Assembly: GCA_001770655.1 (NCBI GenBank)
Contig: MERQ01000049.1
Coordinates: 1 to 45,770, forward strand
DNA length: 45,770 nucleotides
Source of the DNA: Betaproteobacteria bacterium RIFCSPLOWO2_12_FULL_68_20
Lineage (GTDB): Bacteria > Pseudomonadota > Gammaproteobacteria > Burkholderiales > SG8-39
Direction: 5' to 3'
The notes under the pieces were generated by a model. That model was not told the DNA's origin. It was given only the letters and a program-made list of their open reading frames with translations, and ran no database searches. The position numbers were made by a program, and so were the translations under genes. Below, in pieces: positions 17,366 through 31,889 of this stretch. Position 1 is the stretch's first letter; each line of letters opens with the position of its first letter.

Positions 17366-18466
17366 GTGGAGACTCTGCGGGTCGCGCTGGGCGAGCGTTC
17401 CTACCCGATCCACATCGGCGCCGGCCTCCTCGACTCGAGCGCGCTGTACGCGCCGTACCTCGAGGCGGCGAGCGCCGCGGTGGTGACCAACGAGGTGGTG
17501 GCGCCGCTCTACCTCGCGCGGGTGAAGCGAGCCCTCGAGTCGGCGGGGGCTCGCGTCGCCGAGATCGTGGTCGAGGACGGAGAGGGCGCGAAGTCCTGGC
17601 AGACGCTCGATCGCGTGTTCGACGCGCTGCTCGCGGCGCGGCTCGGCCGCGACACGCTCATGGTCGCGCTCGGCGGCGGCGTGATCGGCGACCTGGCGGG
17701 ATTCGCCGCGGCGGTCTACCAGCGCGGCGTGGCGTTCGTGCAGGTGCCGACCACGCTGCTCGCGCAGGTGGACTCCGCCGTCGGCGGCAAGACCGCGATC
17801 AATCACACGCGCGGCAAGAACATGATCGGCGCCTTCCACCAGCCGCGCGCGGTCATTTCGGACATCGCGGTCCTCGACACGCTGGCCGAGCGCGAACTGC
17901 GGGCGGGGCTCGCCGAGGTGATCAAGCACGGCATTGCGCTCGACGCCGAATTCGTGGTCTGGCTCGAGGCCAACATCGGCCGGCTGCTCGCGCGCGAGCG
18001 CGATACGCTCGCGCACGCCGTGCGCCGCTGCTGCGAGCTGAAGGCGGCGATCGTGGCCGCCGACGAGCGCGAAACCGGCGTGCGGTCGCTGCTCAACTTC
18101 GGCCACACCTTCGGGCACGCGATCGAGACCGCGACGGGCTACGGCACGTGGCTGCACGGCGAGGCGATCGCGGCCGGCATGGTCATGGCGGCCGAGCTCT
18201 CGGTGCGCGCCGGGCTGATCGGGGCGAGCGATGCGCAGCGCGTGCGCGAGCTCCTGGCGCGCGCGGGGCTTCCCACTGTCGGCCCGGCACTTGCCGGGGA
18301 GCGCGTCCTCGAGCTGATGGCAGTGGACAAGAAGGCGGCGCACGGGCGAGTGCGGTTCGTCCTGCTCGAGGCGATCGGGCGCGCGACTCTGCGTGCCGAC
18401 GTCGATGAGCGCTTGGTGCGCGAGGCGCTCGGAGCGTGTGCGCCGGGCGCCGGCGCGTCGCGATAG
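17366..18466 (+). CDS. aroB: 3-dehydroquinate synthase
   Basis: 366-aa NAD- and metal-dependent enzyme converting DAHP to 3-dehydroquinate. The GTG start at 17366 gives [18 protein letters not shown], matching the family N-terminus. Visible motifs are [15 protein letters not shown] (NAD binding), [20 protein letters not shown] (active-site loop), GLAEVIKHG, and the metal ligands in [13 protein letters not shown] with [10 protein letters not shown]. The length is normal. It follows aroK by 3 bases, forming a two-gene aromatic amino acid unit. Confidence 0.95.
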   Translation: METLRVALGERSYPIHIGAGLLDSSALYAPYLEAASAAVVTNEVVAPLYLARVKRALESAGARVAEIVVEDGEGAKSWQTLDRVFDALLAARLGRDTLMVALGGGVIGDLAGFAAAVYQRGVAFVQVPTTLLAQVDSAVGGKTAINHTRGKNMIGAFHQPRAVISDIAVLDTLAERELRAGLAEVIKHGIALDAEFVVWLEANIGRLLARERDTLAHAVRRCCELKAAIVAADERETGVRSLLNFGHTFGHAIETATGYGTWLHGEAIAAGMVMAAELSVRAGLIGASDAQRVRELLARAGLPTVGPALAGERVLELMAVDKKAAHGRVRFVLLEAIGRATLRADVDERLVREALGACAPGAGASR

Positions 18467-18488
18467 CGCCCGGTTCAAGCGCAAACCC

Positions 18489-18517
18489 TTGTAGCACCGG
18501 AATCGGGCGGGTATATT
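18489..18517 (+). promoter_or_regulatory. Candidate sigma-70 promoter for gltBD
   Basis: TTGTAG (18489-18494) and TATATT (18512-18517) are separated by exactly 17 bases in the 124-base aroB-gltB gap. The -10 matches consensus at 5 of 6 positions; the -35 only at the TTG. Transcription would start near 18524, leaving a leader of about 67 bases before the gltB ATG at 18591. Confidence 0.5.
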
Positions 18518-18590
18518 CGCCAGTCGGGCCGCAGGCTTTTGTGCATAGCGGCGAAATGTGAGGAAAGGCTTCAACATCATAGGCTTAAGT

Positions 18591-23240
<4,650 letters not shown>

Positions 23241-24704
23241 ATGGGGAAGATCACCGGCTTCCTCGAGTACGAGCGCCTCGAGGAGGAGCACGAGCCGAAA
23301 GAGGCGCGCAGGAAGCACTACCACGAGTTCTACCTGCGGCTCTCGGACGAGGCCGCCGGGACCCAGGGCGCGCGCTGCATGGACTGCGGCATCCCGTTCT
23401 GCATGAGCGGCTGCCCGGTCAACAACATCATCCCCGACTTCAACGATCTCGTTTATCAGCAGGACTGGCAGCGCGCGATCGAGACGCTGCACTCGACCAA
23501 CAACTTCCCCGAGTTCACAGGGCGCGTGTGCCCGGCGCCCTGCGAGGAGGCGTGCGTGCTGCGCATCAACGACGACGCGGTCGGCATCAAGTCGATCGAG
23601 CACGCGATCATCGACAAGGCCTGGGAGGAAGGCTGGGTGAGGCCCCAGCCGGCCGCGCACAGGACCGGGAAGAAGGTCGCGATCGTCGGCTCCGGTCCGG
23701 CGGGGCTCGCCTGCGCGCAGCAGCTCGCGCGCGCCGGGCACGAGGTGACGGTGTTCGAGAAAAGCGACCGGATCGGCGGGTTGCTTCGCTACGGCATCCC
23801 GGATTTCAAGCTCGACAAGAGCGTGATCGACCGGCGCCTGGAGCAGATGCGCTCCGAAGGCGTGGCGTTCCGCACCTCGACGTTCGTCGGCGAGCAGTCT
23901 CCGGCGAGGGGCGTGGGGAGCGACGCGACGGAGAGCGTCGCGCCGCAACAGCTGCTCGCGGAATTCGACGCCGTGGTGCTCTGCGGCGGCTCCGAGCAGC
24001 CGCGCGACCTGCCGGTCCCGGGGCGCGAGCTCGATGGCGTGCACTTCGCGATGGAGTTCCTGCCGCTGCAGAACAAGCGTGTCGCCGGCGACCGGGGCGT
24101 GAAGGACCTGTGGGCGAGCGGCAAGCACGTCGTCATCATCGGCGGCGGCGACACCGGCTCGGACTGCGTCGGCACCTCGAACCGGCACGGCGCGAAGTCC
24201 GTCACGCAAATAGAACTATTGGAAAGACCGAAAGACATGGAATTCAACGAAAGCTGGCCATATTGGCCGCAGCGTCTGCGCACCTCGGCCTCGCACGAGG
24301 AAGGCGTCGAGCGCGACTGGTCGATCGCGACCAGGGCCTTCCTGGGCGAGAACGGCAAGCTCAAGGCGCTCAGGGCGGTGCGGCTCGAGTGGAAGAACGG
24401 GAAGATGAGCGAGGTCGCCGGCTCGGAGTTCGAGCTGCCTGCCGAGCTGGTGCTGCTCGCGATGGGGTTCGTGTCGCCGCTCCAATCCATGCTCGAGGAG
24501 CTCGGCGTCGAGAAGGACGCGCGCGGCAACGCCAAGGCGGCGACCGAGGGCCCGGGCTGCTACGCGACCTCCGTTCCGAAGGTCTTCGCGGCCGGCGACA
24601 CGCGGCGCGGCCAGTCGCTCGTGGTGTGGGCGATCCGCGAGGGACGCCAGTGCGCGCGCGCGGTGGACGAGTTCCTGATGGGCTTCTCGGAGCTGCCCAG
24701 ATAG
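23241..24704 (+). CDS. gltD: Glutamate synthase (NADPH) small subunit
   Basis: 487-aa beta subunit that feeds NADPH electrons to GltB. The N-terminal domain carries 4Fe-4S cysteines (C46, C49, C54, C58 in [13 protein letters not shown]) and a second group in [12 protein letters not shown] binds at the GSGPAG loop near residue 150. The NADPH loop GGGDTG starts at about 301. The C-terminal AAGDTRRG closes the FAD site. A 57-base stretch (24207-24263) uses codons nearly absent elsewhere in the window (ATA, CTA, AGA, plus TTG and CAA). The ATG at 23241 abuts the gltB TAG, and AGAAGG about ten bases upstream may serve as its ribosome binding site. Confidence 0.96.
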   Translation: MGKITGFLEYERLEEEHEPKEARRKHYHEFYLRLSDEAAGTQGARCMDCGIPFCMSGCPVNNIIPDFNDLVYQQDWQRAIETLHSTNNFPEFTGRVCPAPCEEACVLRINDDAVGIKSIEHAIIDKAWEEGWVRPQPAAHRTGKKVAIVGSGPAGLACAQQLARAGHEVTVFEKSDRIGGLLRYGIPDFKLDKSVIDRRLEQMRSEGVAFRTSTFVGEQSPARGVGSDATESVAPQQLLAEFDAVVLCGGSEQPRDLPVPGRELDGVHFAMEFLPLQNKRVAGDRGVKDLWASGKHVVIIGGGDTGSDCVGTSNRHGAKSVTQIELLERPKDMEFNESWPYWPQRLRTSASHEEGVERDWSIATRAFLGENGKLKALRAVRLEWKNGKMSEVAGSEFELPAELVLLAMGFVSPLQSMLEELGVEKDARGNAKAATEGPGCYATSVPKVFAAGDTRRGQSLVVWAIREGRQCARAVDEFLMGFSELPR

Positions 24705-24712
24705 CGCCGCGC

Positions 24713-24718
24713 TAGAAT
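24713..24718 (+). promoter_or_regulatory. glmU: -10-like hexamer before glmU
   Basis: TAGAAT ends 6 bases before the glmU ATG (24725), inside the 20-base gap after gltD. The intervening bases (CGCGCG) contain no ribosome binding site. The spacing is identical to the TACAAT before aroK, suggesting a transcript that starts at the initiation codon. No -35 consensus is visible. Confidence 0.4.
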
Positions 24719-24724
24719 CGCGCG

Positions 24725-26083
24725 ATGCCGCTCGAGGTGATCGTGCTTGCCGCCGGACTCGGCAAGCGCATGCGCTCGGATACCCCCAAGGTGCTGCACC
24801 GGCTCGCGGGCCGGCCGCTGCTCGCGCACGTGCTGGAGGCGGCGCGCTCGCTCAAGGCGCGCCGCACGCTGGTCGTGTACGGGCACGGCGGCGAAGCGGT
24901 GCGCTCGGCCTTCAATCGGGCGCCGGTGCGCTGGGTGGAACAAGCCGAGCGCCTGGGCACCGGTCACGCCCTCGCACAGGCGCTGCCGCAGGTGGCGCCC
25001 GGCTCGGACGTGCTGGTGCTGAGCGGCGACGTGCCGCTCGCGCGCGCCCAGACCCTGCGCCGGCTCGCCGACGCCGCGGGCAAGGGCCTCGCGATCCTGA
25101 CTTCCGAGCGCTCCGAACCGACCGGCTACGGGCGCGTGGTGCGCGATGCGCGCGGGCGGGTGCGGCGTATCGTCGAGGAGAAGGATGCGAGCGCGAAGGA
25201 ACGCCGCATCCGCGAGTGGTATTGCGGCTTTCTCGCGGCGAAGGCGAAGCCGCTCGCCGACTGGCTCGCGAAAGTGAAGCGCGACAACGCGCAGAAGGAG
25301 TACTACCTCACCGACGTGATCGGCATCGCCGCGGCTGCGGGCGCGACGGTGTCGGCGGTCAAGGTCTCCGACCCGTGGGAGGTCGCCGGGGTGAATTCGA
25401 AGGGCGAGCTCGCCGCGCTCGAGCGCGAGTGGCAGCGGCGCGAGGCGGCGCGGCTGCTCGAATCGGGCGTGACGCTCGCCGATCCGGCGCGGCTAGACGT
25501 GCGCGGCACGCTCGAATGCGGGCGCGACGTCTCGATCGACGTGAACTGCGTGTTCGAAGGGCGCGTCGCGCTCGGCGACGGCGTGCGCATCGGGCCGAAC
25601 TGCGTGCTGAGGAACGTGTCGGTCGCCGCGGGGAGCGAGGTGCACGCCTTTTCCCAGCTGGAGGACGCCGAGGTCGGGTCGCGCTGCCGCATCGGACCCT
25701 ACGCGCGGCTGCGGCCCGGCGCGAGCCTCGCCGACGAGGTGCACATCGGCAACTTCGTCGAAGTGAAGGCGAGCCGGCTCGGCGCGGGCTCCAAGGCGAA
25801 CCACCTTTCCTACATCGGCGACTCCGAGGTCGGGGAGCGCGTCAATATCGGCGCCGGAACCATCACCTGTAACTACGACGGCGCGCAAAAGCACCGCACG
25901 GTGATCGAAGACGACTGCTTCATCGGCTCGGACGCTACGCTGGTCGCGCCGGTGCGGATCGCGAGGGGCTCCTACATCGGTGCGGGCTCCACCATCAGCG
26001 AGGACACGCCGCCGGGGCAGCTCACCGTGGCGCGCGCGAAGCAGGTGTCGCTTCCGTCCTGGAAGCCGCCGAGGAAAAGGTAG
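24725..26083 (+). CDS. glmU: Bifunctional UDP-GlcNAc pyrophosphorylase / glucosamine-1-phosphate acetyltransferase
   Basis: 452 aa. It acetylates glucosamine-1-phosphate and then couples GlcNAc-1-P to UTP, giving UDP-GlcNAc for peptidoglycan and LPS. The N-terminal nucleotidyltransferase domain (about 1-225) has [15 protein letters not shown] at residues 8-22, GTGHALAQ and LSGDVPL. The C-terminal left-handed beta-helix acetyltransferase (about 250-440) has hexapeptide turns, the acetyl-CoA region [11 protein letters not shown] and [11 protein letters not shown]. The length is normal. glmS follows 4 bases after the stop, and the two act consecutively in amino-sugar synthesis. Confidence 0.96.
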   Translation: MPLEVIVLAAGLGKRMRSDTPKVLHRLAGRPLLAHVLEAARSLKARRTLVVYGHGGEAVRSAFNRAPVRWVEQAERLGTGHALAQALPQVAPGSDVLVLSGDVPLARAQTLRRLADAAGKGLAILTSERSEPTGYGRVVRDARGRVRRIVEEKDASAKERRIREWYCGFLAAKAKPLADWLAKVKRDNAQKEYYLTDVIGIAAAAGATVSAVKVSDPWEVAGVNSKGELAALEREWQRREAARLLESGVTLADPARLDVRGTLECGRDVSIDVNCVFEGRVALGDGVRIGPNCVLRNVSVAAGSEVHAFSQLEDAEVGSRCRIGPYARLRPGASLADEVHIGNFVEVKASRLGAGSKANHLSYIGDSEVGERVNIGAGTITCNYDGAQKHRTVIEDDCFIGSDATLVAPVRIARGSYIGAGSTISEDTPPGQLTVARAKQVSLPSWKPPRKR

Positions 26084-26087
26084 CGCC

Positions 26088-27926
26088 ATGTGCGGGATCG
26101 TCGGCGCGGCGGCGAAGCGCGACATCGTTCCGGTGCTGATCGAGGGGCTGCGCCGGCTCGAGTACCGCGGCTACGACTCGGCGGGGGTCGCGGTGCTGAA
26201 CGGCGCGGCCAAGCCCGAACTTCGGCGCGTGCGCTCGGCAGGGCGGGTCGCCGAGCTCGCCTTCCAGGTCGGCGAGCAGAAGCTCTCCGGCGCGACCGGC
26301 ATCGCGCACACGCGCTGGGCGACGCACGGCGCGCCGACCGAGTTGAATGCCCACCCCCACATCTCGGGCGCTCTGGCGGTGGTCCATAACGGAATCGTGG
26401 AAAACCACGAAGCGGTGCGCGCCCGGCTGAAACAGGCCGGCTACGAATTTGCTTCTGACACAGACACCGAGGCGATCGCGCACCTGGTCGCCGAGCACCG
26501 CAAGCGCTCGCCCGACCTGCTCGCGGCGCTGGTGCGGGCGACGGCCGAGCTGGAGGGCGCGTTCGCGATCGCGCTGGTCTCGTCCGACGACCCGGACACG
26601 CTCGTGGTCGCGAGAAAGGGCCCGCCGCTTCTCATCGGCCTGGGCGAGGGCGAGAACTTCGCCGCCTCGGACGTCTCGGCGCTGCTGCCGGTCACGCGGC
26701 GCGTGATCTATCTCGAGAACGGCGACTGCGCCGAGCTGCGCCCGGACGGGGTGCGCATCGTCGGCGCGGGCGGTGCGCCCGCCGAGCGCAAGGTGCACGT
26801 CTCGGAGCTTTCACCGCAGGCGGTCGAGCTGGGGCCGTACCGCCACTACATGCAGAAGGAGATCTTCGAGCAACCGGGCGCGGTCGCGAACACGCTCGAG
26901 CTTCTCGCCGGGGCGAACGTGGTCTCGCCGCAGCTCTTCGGCGTCGGGGCCGACGAAGCCTTCGCGCGCGCGACCTCGCTTCAGATCGCCGCCTGCGGCA
27001 CGAGCTACCACGCCGGGCTGGTGGCGCGCTACTGGATCGAGGCGATCGCCAAGCTTCCCTGCAACGTGGAGATCGCGAGCGAATACCGCTACCGGGTGCC
27101 GGCCGCCGACCCGGCGGGGCTCGTCGTCACGATCTCGCAGTCGGGCGAAACCGCGGATACGCTGGCGGCGCTCGAGCACGCCCGCGCGCTCGGCTATGCG
27201 AGCGCGCTCGCGGTGTGCAACGTGCCCGAGAGCTCGCTCGTGCGCGCCTCCAACCTTCGCTTCATGACGCGCGCCGGGCCTGAGATCGGCGTCGCCTCGA
27301 CCAAGGCCTTCACCACGCAGCTCGCGGCGCTCTTTCTGCTCGCGCTCGCGCTCGCGAAAGCGAAAGGGCGTCTCGGCGAAGCCGACGAGCGCGGCTACCT
27401 ACAGAGCCTGAGACACCTGCCCGCGGCCCTCGGGAGAGTGCTCGAAGCCGAAGAGCGGGTCGCCGCGTGGGGGAGGCTCTTCGCGCAGAAGCACCATGCG
27501 CTCTTCCTCGGCCGCGGCATCCACTACCCGATCGCGATGGAAGGGGCGCTCAAGCTCAAGGAAATCTCCTACATCCACGCCGAGGCCTACGCCGCCGGGG
27601 AGCTCAAGCACGGGCCGCTTGCGCTGGTGGACCGCGACATGCCGGTGGTGGCGGTGGCGCCCTCCGACGCCCTGCTCGAGAAGCTGAAATCCAACCTCCA
27701 GGAAGTGCGCGCGCGCGGCGGCGAGCTGTACGTGTTCGCCGACCAGGAAACCGGAATCGAGGAAAGCGACGCGGTGCACGTCCTCCGGCTCACCGACCAT
27801 GCCGGGGCGCTGTCGCCGATCCTGCACGTGGTTCCGCTGCAGCTCCTCGCCTACCACGCCGCGCTCGCGCGCGGCACCGACGTCGACAAGCCGCGCAACC
27901 TGGCGAAATCCGTCACCGTCGAGTGA
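26088..27926 (+). CDS. glmS: Glutamine-fructose-6-phosphate aminotransferase (isomerizing)
   Basis: 612-aa enzyme making glucosamine-6-phosphate, the entry step of hexosamine synthesis. The class II amidotransferase domain begins with MCGIVGA, with C2 as nucleophile after Met removal. YRGYDSAGV and HTRWATHG follow. Two SIS sugar-isomerase domains come next ([35 protein letters not shown]), and it ends in the canonical KSVTVE. The ATG at 26088 has AGGAAAAGG upstream. No glmS ribozyme is expected or seen in the 4-base gap. The flavoprotein gene downstream overlaps the stop. Confidence 0.96.
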   Translation: MCGIVGAAAKRDIVPVLIEGLRRLEYRGYDSAGVAVLNGAAKPELRRVRSAGRVAELAFQVGEQKLSGATGIAHTRWATHGAPTELNAHPHISGALAVVHNGIVENHEAVRARLKQAGYEFASDTDTEAIAHLVAEHRKRSPDLLAALVRATAELEGAFAIALVSSDDPDTLVVARKGPPLLIGLGEGENFAASDVSALLPVTRRVIYLENGDCAELRPDGVRIVGAGGAPAERKVHVSELSPQAVELGPYRHYMQKEIFEQPGAVANTLELLAGANVVSPQLFGVGADEAFARATSLQIAACGTSYHAGLVARYWIEAIAKLPCNVEIASEYRYRVPAADPAGLVVTISQSGETADTLAALEHARALGYASALAVCNVPESSLVRASNLRFMTRAGPEIGVASTKAFTTQLAALFLLALALAKAKGRLGEADERGYLQSLRHLPAALGRVLEAEERVAAWGRLFAQKHHALFLGRGIHYPIAMEGALKLKEISYIHAEAYAAGELKHGPLALVDRDMPVVAVAPSDALLEKLKSNLQEVRARGGELYVFADQETGIEESDAVHVLRLTDHAGALSPILHVVPLQLLAYHAALARGTDVDKPRNLAKSVTVE

Positions 27927-29512
27927 GTCGCTTCGACGCGATCGTCATCGGCGCCGGCCACAACGGCCTCGTCTGCGCCTGCTACCTGGCGAAGGCGGGC
28001 CTCAAGGTAAAGGTGCTCGAACGCCGCCGCGTGGTCGGCGGCGCCGCGGTCACCGAGGAATTCCACCCGGGATTCCGCAATTCGACCGCGGCCTACACGG
28101 TGAGCCTGCTGCAGGCGAAGGTCATCGGTGACCTGCGCCTCGCCGAGCACGGGCTGAAGATCGTCGAGCGGCCGCTCGCCAACTTCCTGCCGCTTTCGGA
28201 GCGCGACTACCTCAAGGTCGGCGGCGGGCTGGAGGCGACGCAGCGCGAGCTCGGCAGGTTTTCAGCGCGCGACGCCGAGCGGCTGCCGCGCTACTGGGCG
28301 GCGATCGAGCGCGTCGCCGACGTGCTGCGCTCGCTCGTGCTCGAGACCCCGCCCAACGTCGGCGGCGGCATGCTCGACGCGCTGCGCGTGCTCAAGCTCG
28401 GGGGCCGCATGCTGCGGCTCGACATGGAGGCGCGGCGCGACCTGCTGGCGCTGTTCGCGAGGAGCGCCGGCGAGCTGCTCGATTCCTGGTTCGAGTCGGC
28501 CGCGATCAAGGCGGCGTTCGGCTTCGATTCGGTGGTCGGCAATTATGCGAGCCCGTATCACCCGGGCACCGCCTACGTGCTGCTGCATCATTGCTTCGGC
28601 GAGGTGAACGGCAAGCGCGGCGCGTGGGGCCACGCGATCGGCGGCATGGGTGCGATCAGCGAGGCGCTCGCGACCGAAGCGCGGCGGCTCGGCGTCGAAA
28701 TCGAGTGCGGGGCGGCAGTGGCGCGCGTCGTCGCGCGCAAGGGCCGCGTCGCGGGGGTCGCCCTTGCCGACGGCACGGAGCTCGCCGCGCGCGCCGTCGC
28801 GGCGAACGTCGACCCGAAGCTGCTCTACCTGCGCCTGGTCGAAGCGAGCGAGCTCGCCCCCGAGTTCCGCGCGCGCATGGAGCGTTACAAGTGCGGCTCG
28901 GCGAGCTTTCGCATGAACGTCGCGCTTTCCGCTCTTCCGAAATTCACCTGCCTGCCCGAGCCCGGACCGCATCTCGCGAGCGGCATCATCCTCGCGCCGA
29001 GCCTCGACTATATGGACCGCGCGTACCTCGACGCGCGCGCCGAAGGCATGGCGCGCGCCCCGGTGGTGGAGATGCTCATCCCCAGCACGCTCGACGGCAC
29101 GCTCGCGCCCAAGGGAGCGCACGTGGCAAGCCTGTTCTGCCAGCACTTCGCTCCCGAGGCGGACTGGAGCAGCAGGAAGAGCGAAGCGGTGGAGCGCATC
29201 TTCGACGTGGTCGAGTCGCACGCGCCGGGATTCCGGGCGAGCGTCCTCGGCCACTCGGCGCTCTCGCCCGCCGATCTCGAGCGCGAATTCGGGCTGACCG
29301 CGGGAGATATTTTCCACGGCGCGCTCACGCTCGATCAGCTCTTTTCCGCGCGGCCGCTGCTCGGCTGCGCGGACTACCGCACGCCGATCAGGGGGCTGTA
29401 CCTCTGCGGCGCCGGCGCCCACCCCGGGGGCGGCGTCACGGGCGCGCCAGGGCACAACTGCGCGCGCGAGATGCTGCGCGATCTCGGCCGGCGCTTTACC
29501 TCGAAAGGATAA
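27923..29512 (+). CDS. Phytoene-dehydrogenase-like FAD/NAD(P) oxidoreductase (PYROXD2-like)
   Basis: 529-aa flavoprotein with an N-terminal dinucleotide-binding fold, [12 protein letters not shown] (G10-G15), and [19 protein letters not shown] for the FAD ribose and flavin. The C-terminal closing motif is [30 protein letters not shown]. This C-terminus and overall length match PYROXD2/CrtI-like oxidases, not a carotenoid-pathway enzyme in context; no carotenoid genes lie nearby. The start is the GTG at 27923, whose bases overlap the glmS TGA, so translation is probably coupled. The natural substrate is unknown. Confidence 0.85.
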   Translation: MSRFDAIVIGAGHNGLVCACYLAKAGLKVKVLERRRVVGGAAVTEEFHPGFRNSTAAYTVSLLQAKVIGDLRLAEHGLKIVERPLANFLPLSERDYLKVGGGLEATQRELGRFSARDAERLPRYWAAIERVADVLRSLVLETPPNVGGGMLDALRVLKLGGRMLRLDMEARRDLLALFARSAGELLDSWFESAAIKAAFGFDSVVGNYASPYHPGTAYVLLHHCFGEVNGKRGAWGHAIGGMGAISEALATEARRLGVEIECGAAVARVVARKGRVAGVALADGTELAARAVAANVDPKLLYLRLVEASELAPEFRARMERYKCGSASFRMNVALSALPKFTCLPEPGPHLASGIILAPSLDYMDRAYLDARAEGMARAPVVEMLIPSTLDGTLAPKGAHVASLFCQHFAPEADWSSRKSEAVERIFDVVESHAPGFRASVLGHSALSPADLEREFGLTAGDIFHGALTLDQLFSARPLLGCADYRTPIRGLYLCGAGAHPGGGVTGAPGHNCAREMLRDLGRRFTSKG

Positions 29513-29516
29513 GCTC

Positions 29517-30533
29517 ATGAAAGCCGTCGCCCTTACCCGCTACCTGCCGATCGGCGATCCCCAGTCGCTCCTCGACGTGACTCTTCCCGATCCGACGCCG
29601 ACCGGGCGCGACCTGCTCGTGCGCGTCGAGGCAGTGTCGGTCAACCCGGTGGACACCAAGCAGCGCGCGCCGAGCGCCAAGGTCGAGCCCCAGCCGCGCG
29701 TGCTGGGTTGGGACGCGGCGGGGACGGTCGCGGCGGCCGGGCCGCAGGTCACGCTCTTCAAGCCTGGCGACGAGGTCTATTACGCGGGCGACGTGACGCG
29801 CCAGGGCTCGAACAGCGAGTTGCAGCTGGTGGATGAGCGCATCGTCGCGAGAAAGCCGAAGAGCCTGGACTTCGCCCAGGCCGCGGCGATCCCGCTCACC
29901 GCGATCACCGCATGGGAGGGGTTCTTCGAGCGCATGAGGATCGACCCGGCAGGCGCGAGCCGCGGCGCGACGCTGCTCATCATCGGCGGGGCGGGCGGGG
30001 TGGGCTCGATCGGCATCCAGATCGCGAAGGTGGCGGGACTCACGGTGATCGCGACGGCCTCGCGGCCCGAAACGGTCGCGTGGGTGAAAGAGCTGGGCGC
30101 AGACCACGTCGTCGATCATTCGCAGCCGTTGCGGCCCCAAATCGAGGCGCTCGGGCTCAAGTTCGTCGACTACATCGCCAATTTCAACGACACCGATCGC
30201 TACTGGGAGGCGATGGGCGATCTCATCAAGCCTCAGGGGGCGATCTGCCTGATCGTGGGCAACCGCGCCCCGCTTGCGCAGGAGGGCGTGCGCGGAAAGA
30301 GCGCGGCCGTGTGCTGGGAGCTGATGTTCACGCGGCCGCGCTTTGCGACGCCCGACATGATCGAGCAGCATCGCCTGCTCACGCGCGTGGCCGAGCTGAT
30401 CGACGCCGGGCGCATCCGCGGCACGCTGCGCGAGGTGCTGCGCCCGATCAATGCCTCGAACCTGCGCGCCGCCCACGCGAAGCTCGAGTCCGGGAAGATG
30501 ATCGGGAAGCTGGTGGTCGCGGACTGGAACTAG
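29517..30533 (+). CDS. Quinone-oxidoreductase-type (MDR superfamily) dehydrogenase
   Basis: 338-aa protein of the medium-chain dehydrogenase/reductase family ('zinc-binding alcohol dehydrogenase family' in common annotation). The N-terminal GroES-like domain includes VEAVSVNPVDTKQR and VLGWDAAGTV. The NADPH-binding fold has GGAGGVGS at about 157-164 and ATASRPETVAWVKELGADHVVDH. The catalytic zinc Cys and His pattern of true alcohol dehydrogenases is not seen, so a zinc-independent quinone or enone reductase is more likely. The ATG at 29517 follows GAAAGGA and lies 4 bases after the flavoprotein stop; the two may be cotranscribed. Confidence 0.85.
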   Translation: MKAVALTRYLPIGDPQSLLDVTLPDPTPTGRDLLVRVEAVSVNPVDTKQRAPSAKVEPQPRVLGWDAAGTVAAAGPQVTLFKPGDEVYYAGDVTRQGSNSELQLVDERIVARKPKSLDFAQAAAIPLTAITAWEGFFERMRIDPAGASRGATLLIIGGAGGVGSIGIQIAKVAGLTVIATASRPETVAWVKELGADHVVDHSQPLRPQIEALGLKFVDYIANFNDTDRYWEAMGDLIKPQGAICLIVGNRAPLAQEGVRGKSAAVCWELMFTRPRFATPDMIEQHRLLTRVAELIDAGRIRGTLREVLRPINASNLRAAHAKLESGKMIGKLVVADWN

Positions 30534-30589
30534 GCAAGCGGCCGCTCGCGGGAACTCGAAGCGCCCGGCCGCGTCCAATCCGGCTGCGC

Positions 30590-30595
30590 TAGGAT
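30590..30595 (+). promoter_or_regulatory. -10-like hexamer before the first gene of the metal region
   Basis: TAGGAT lies 8 bases before the GTG at 30604; an overlapping GATATT (30593-30598) is an alternative. No ribosome binding site lies between (ATTGACCC). A transcript starting at or just before the GTG is possible. No metal-responsive operator such as a CueR-type dyad was recognised upstream. Confidence 0.3.
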
Positions 30596-30603
30596 ATTGA
30601 CCC

Positions 30604-30993
30604 GTGATAAAAAAGCTCTCGCGCCTGCTGCTGTCACTGGCGATCGCAGTCGCGGTGCCCGCCCAGGGCGCCGTGGCGCTGGGCTCGGGGCTGTGCATGG
30701 CGCTCGGGCATCACCAAGCGCTCGCCGCAGGCGCGCAGGATGCGGCCCATGCGCACGGCGCCGATCACGGATTGCCCGAGGGCGGCGCCCTGCATCACGG
30801 CGACCAGACCGGCGCGGCGAGCTCTCACTGCGGCCCTTGCGTCGCGTGCTGCGCGGCCGCTTCCATTCCCCCATCGGTCGACATCCTGTCCGGGCTCGCT
30901 CCCGACGCCGCGGTCGATGCCGCGTTTCTCGTCGCACCGCCGGATTTTCTGTCGGACGAACTGAACCGGCCGCCTCTGACGCTCCCTGCCTGA
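30604..30993 (+). CDS. DUF2946-like secreted protein of the copper region
   Basis: 129-aa exported protein. The N-terminus MIKKLSRLLLSLAIAVAVPAQG is a signal peptide or anchor. The middle is His-rich (GHH, AHAHGADHG, LHHGD, about residues 36-66). A cysteine cluster SSHCGPCVACCAAA lies at about 73-86. The C-terminus ELNRPPLTL resembles the DUF2946 ending. The GTG at 30604 begins the frame. DUF2946 proteins commonly stand at the head of copper-resistance clusters. Metal binding by the His and Cys groups is an inference from composition; no enzymatic role is visible. Confidence 0.65.
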   Translation: MIKKLSRLLLSLAIAVAVPAQGAVALGSGLCMALGHHQALAAGAQDAAHAHGADHGLPEGGALHHGDQTGAASSHCGPCVACCAAASIPPSVDILSGLAPDAAVDAAFLVAPPDFLSDELNRPPLTLPA

Positions 30994-31002
30994 GCACGCA
31001 GC

Positions 31003-31056
31003 GGCGGCGCGCTTGCGCGCCGCCATCGATGACGCGAGCCGCTTTTTGCGGCTCGC
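31003..31056. repeat. Two tandem perfect hairpins before the TolC-like gene
   Basis: The 80-base gap after the DUF2946-like gene holds two adjacent perfect inverted repeats. GGCGGCGCGC/GCGCGCCGCC (31003-31024) is a 10-bp stem with a TT centre. GCGAGCCGC/GCGGCTCGC (31034-31056) is a 9-bp stem around a TTTTT loop. Neither is followed by a T-run, so neither is a standard terminator. They could dampen transcription or protect mRNA between the first gene and the oxidase genes. Confidence 0.6.
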
Positions 31057-31073
31057 AGGCAGGAGGGAGCACC

Positions 31074-31889
31074 ATGAAACCCTTGCATTTCGCAGCGCCG
31101 CTGGCGCTGCTGCTGGCGGCAGGTTGCGCGAGCCTGGATCCCGACGGCGGGTTCTCCGGCGTCGGCGAGGCGGGCTCGGCGCACGAGCGCGTGAAGGGGC
31201 TGCTCGCAAAGCCATTGGGACCGCAGGAGGCGGTTCGGGCGGCGCTGCTCAACAATCCGGCCGGGCAAGCCGAGGCGAAGCTTCTCGCGCTCGAGACGCG
31301 CAAGGCCTGGTTCGCCGCGGTCGCGGCGCGGGAGACGGCGAACTACATGGACCAGGCGAAGGAGGCCGCCGAGGCGGGGGCCGAGCTCGCGCGGCGCCTG
31401 GGCGCCGCGGGCAACTGGTCGAAGCTCGACCAGGCGCGCGAGCGGCTGTTTCTTGCCGAGGCGACGGCGCAGCGCGCGCGCGCGCGGCAAGCGGCGCTCG
31501 TCTCGCGCGAGCGTCTGGCAAGGCTGATGGGCTTGACGGGCGGGAAGCCGGCGTTCGAGCTGCCCGAGCGCCTGCCCGAGCTTCCGCAGGCGCCGCGCGC
31601 GGCGGACGGCGCGGAAGCGCAAGGGCGCTCCGACGCGCGCCAGGCGTACGACGCCTACCACGCCGCGTTCGACCTCGCGCGCCGCTACCGCGACGAAATC
31701 GTGCCGCTCAGGAAGCAAATCTCGGAGGAGATGCTGCTGCGCTACAACGGGATGCTCGCGAGCGCGTTCGAGCTGCTCGCCGATGCGCGCGAGTCGATCG
31801 GCGCGGTGAACGCCTATCTCGAGGCGCTGCGCGACTTCTGGATCGCCGAATCCGAGTTCCAGATGACGATGACCGGGGGAGCGAAATGA
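31074..31889 (+). CDS. TolC-family lipoprotein lacking both beta-barrel segments
   Basis: 271-aa protein related to the outer-membrane factors of copper clusters, which are usually over 400 aa. The signal peptide ends in a lipobox (LAAGC, C18). Residues 51-170 match the first-repeat alpha-helical region (ALLNN, ETRKAWFAAVAARETANYM, GNWSKLDQARE, RERLARLMGL, LPERLPELP). Residues 185-271 match the end of the second repeat (RYRDEIVPLRK, SEEMLLRYNGML, FELLADARESI, ALRDFW). The strand-containing parts of both repeats are missing at about residues 60-68 and 172-186, yet the frame stays open. The ATG at 31074 has AGGAGGG upstream. Its stop overlaps the oxidase start. It could be a remnant or a genuine periplasmic helical protein. 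Confidence 0.75.
   Translation: MKPLHFAAPLALLLAAGCASLDPDGGFSGVGEAGSAHERVKGLLAKPLGPQEAVRAALLNNPAGQAEAKLLALETRKAWFAAVAARETANYMDQAKEAAEAGAELARRLGAAGNWSKLDQARERLFLAEATAQRARARQAALVSRERLARLMGLTGGKPAFELPERLPELPQAPRAADGAEAQGRSDARQAYDAYHAAFDLARRYRDEIVPLRKQISEEMLLRYNGMLASAFELLADARESIGAVNAYLEALRDFWIAESEFQMTMTGGAK

Noticed and set aside
26084-26087. A glmS ribozyme or riboswitch before glmS
   Set aside because: Only 4 bases separate glmU and glmS, and no such structure is possible there.
31013-31056. An intrinsic terminator at the second hairpin before the TolC-like gene
   Set aside because: The T-run is in the loop, not after the stem, so it does not have terminator form.
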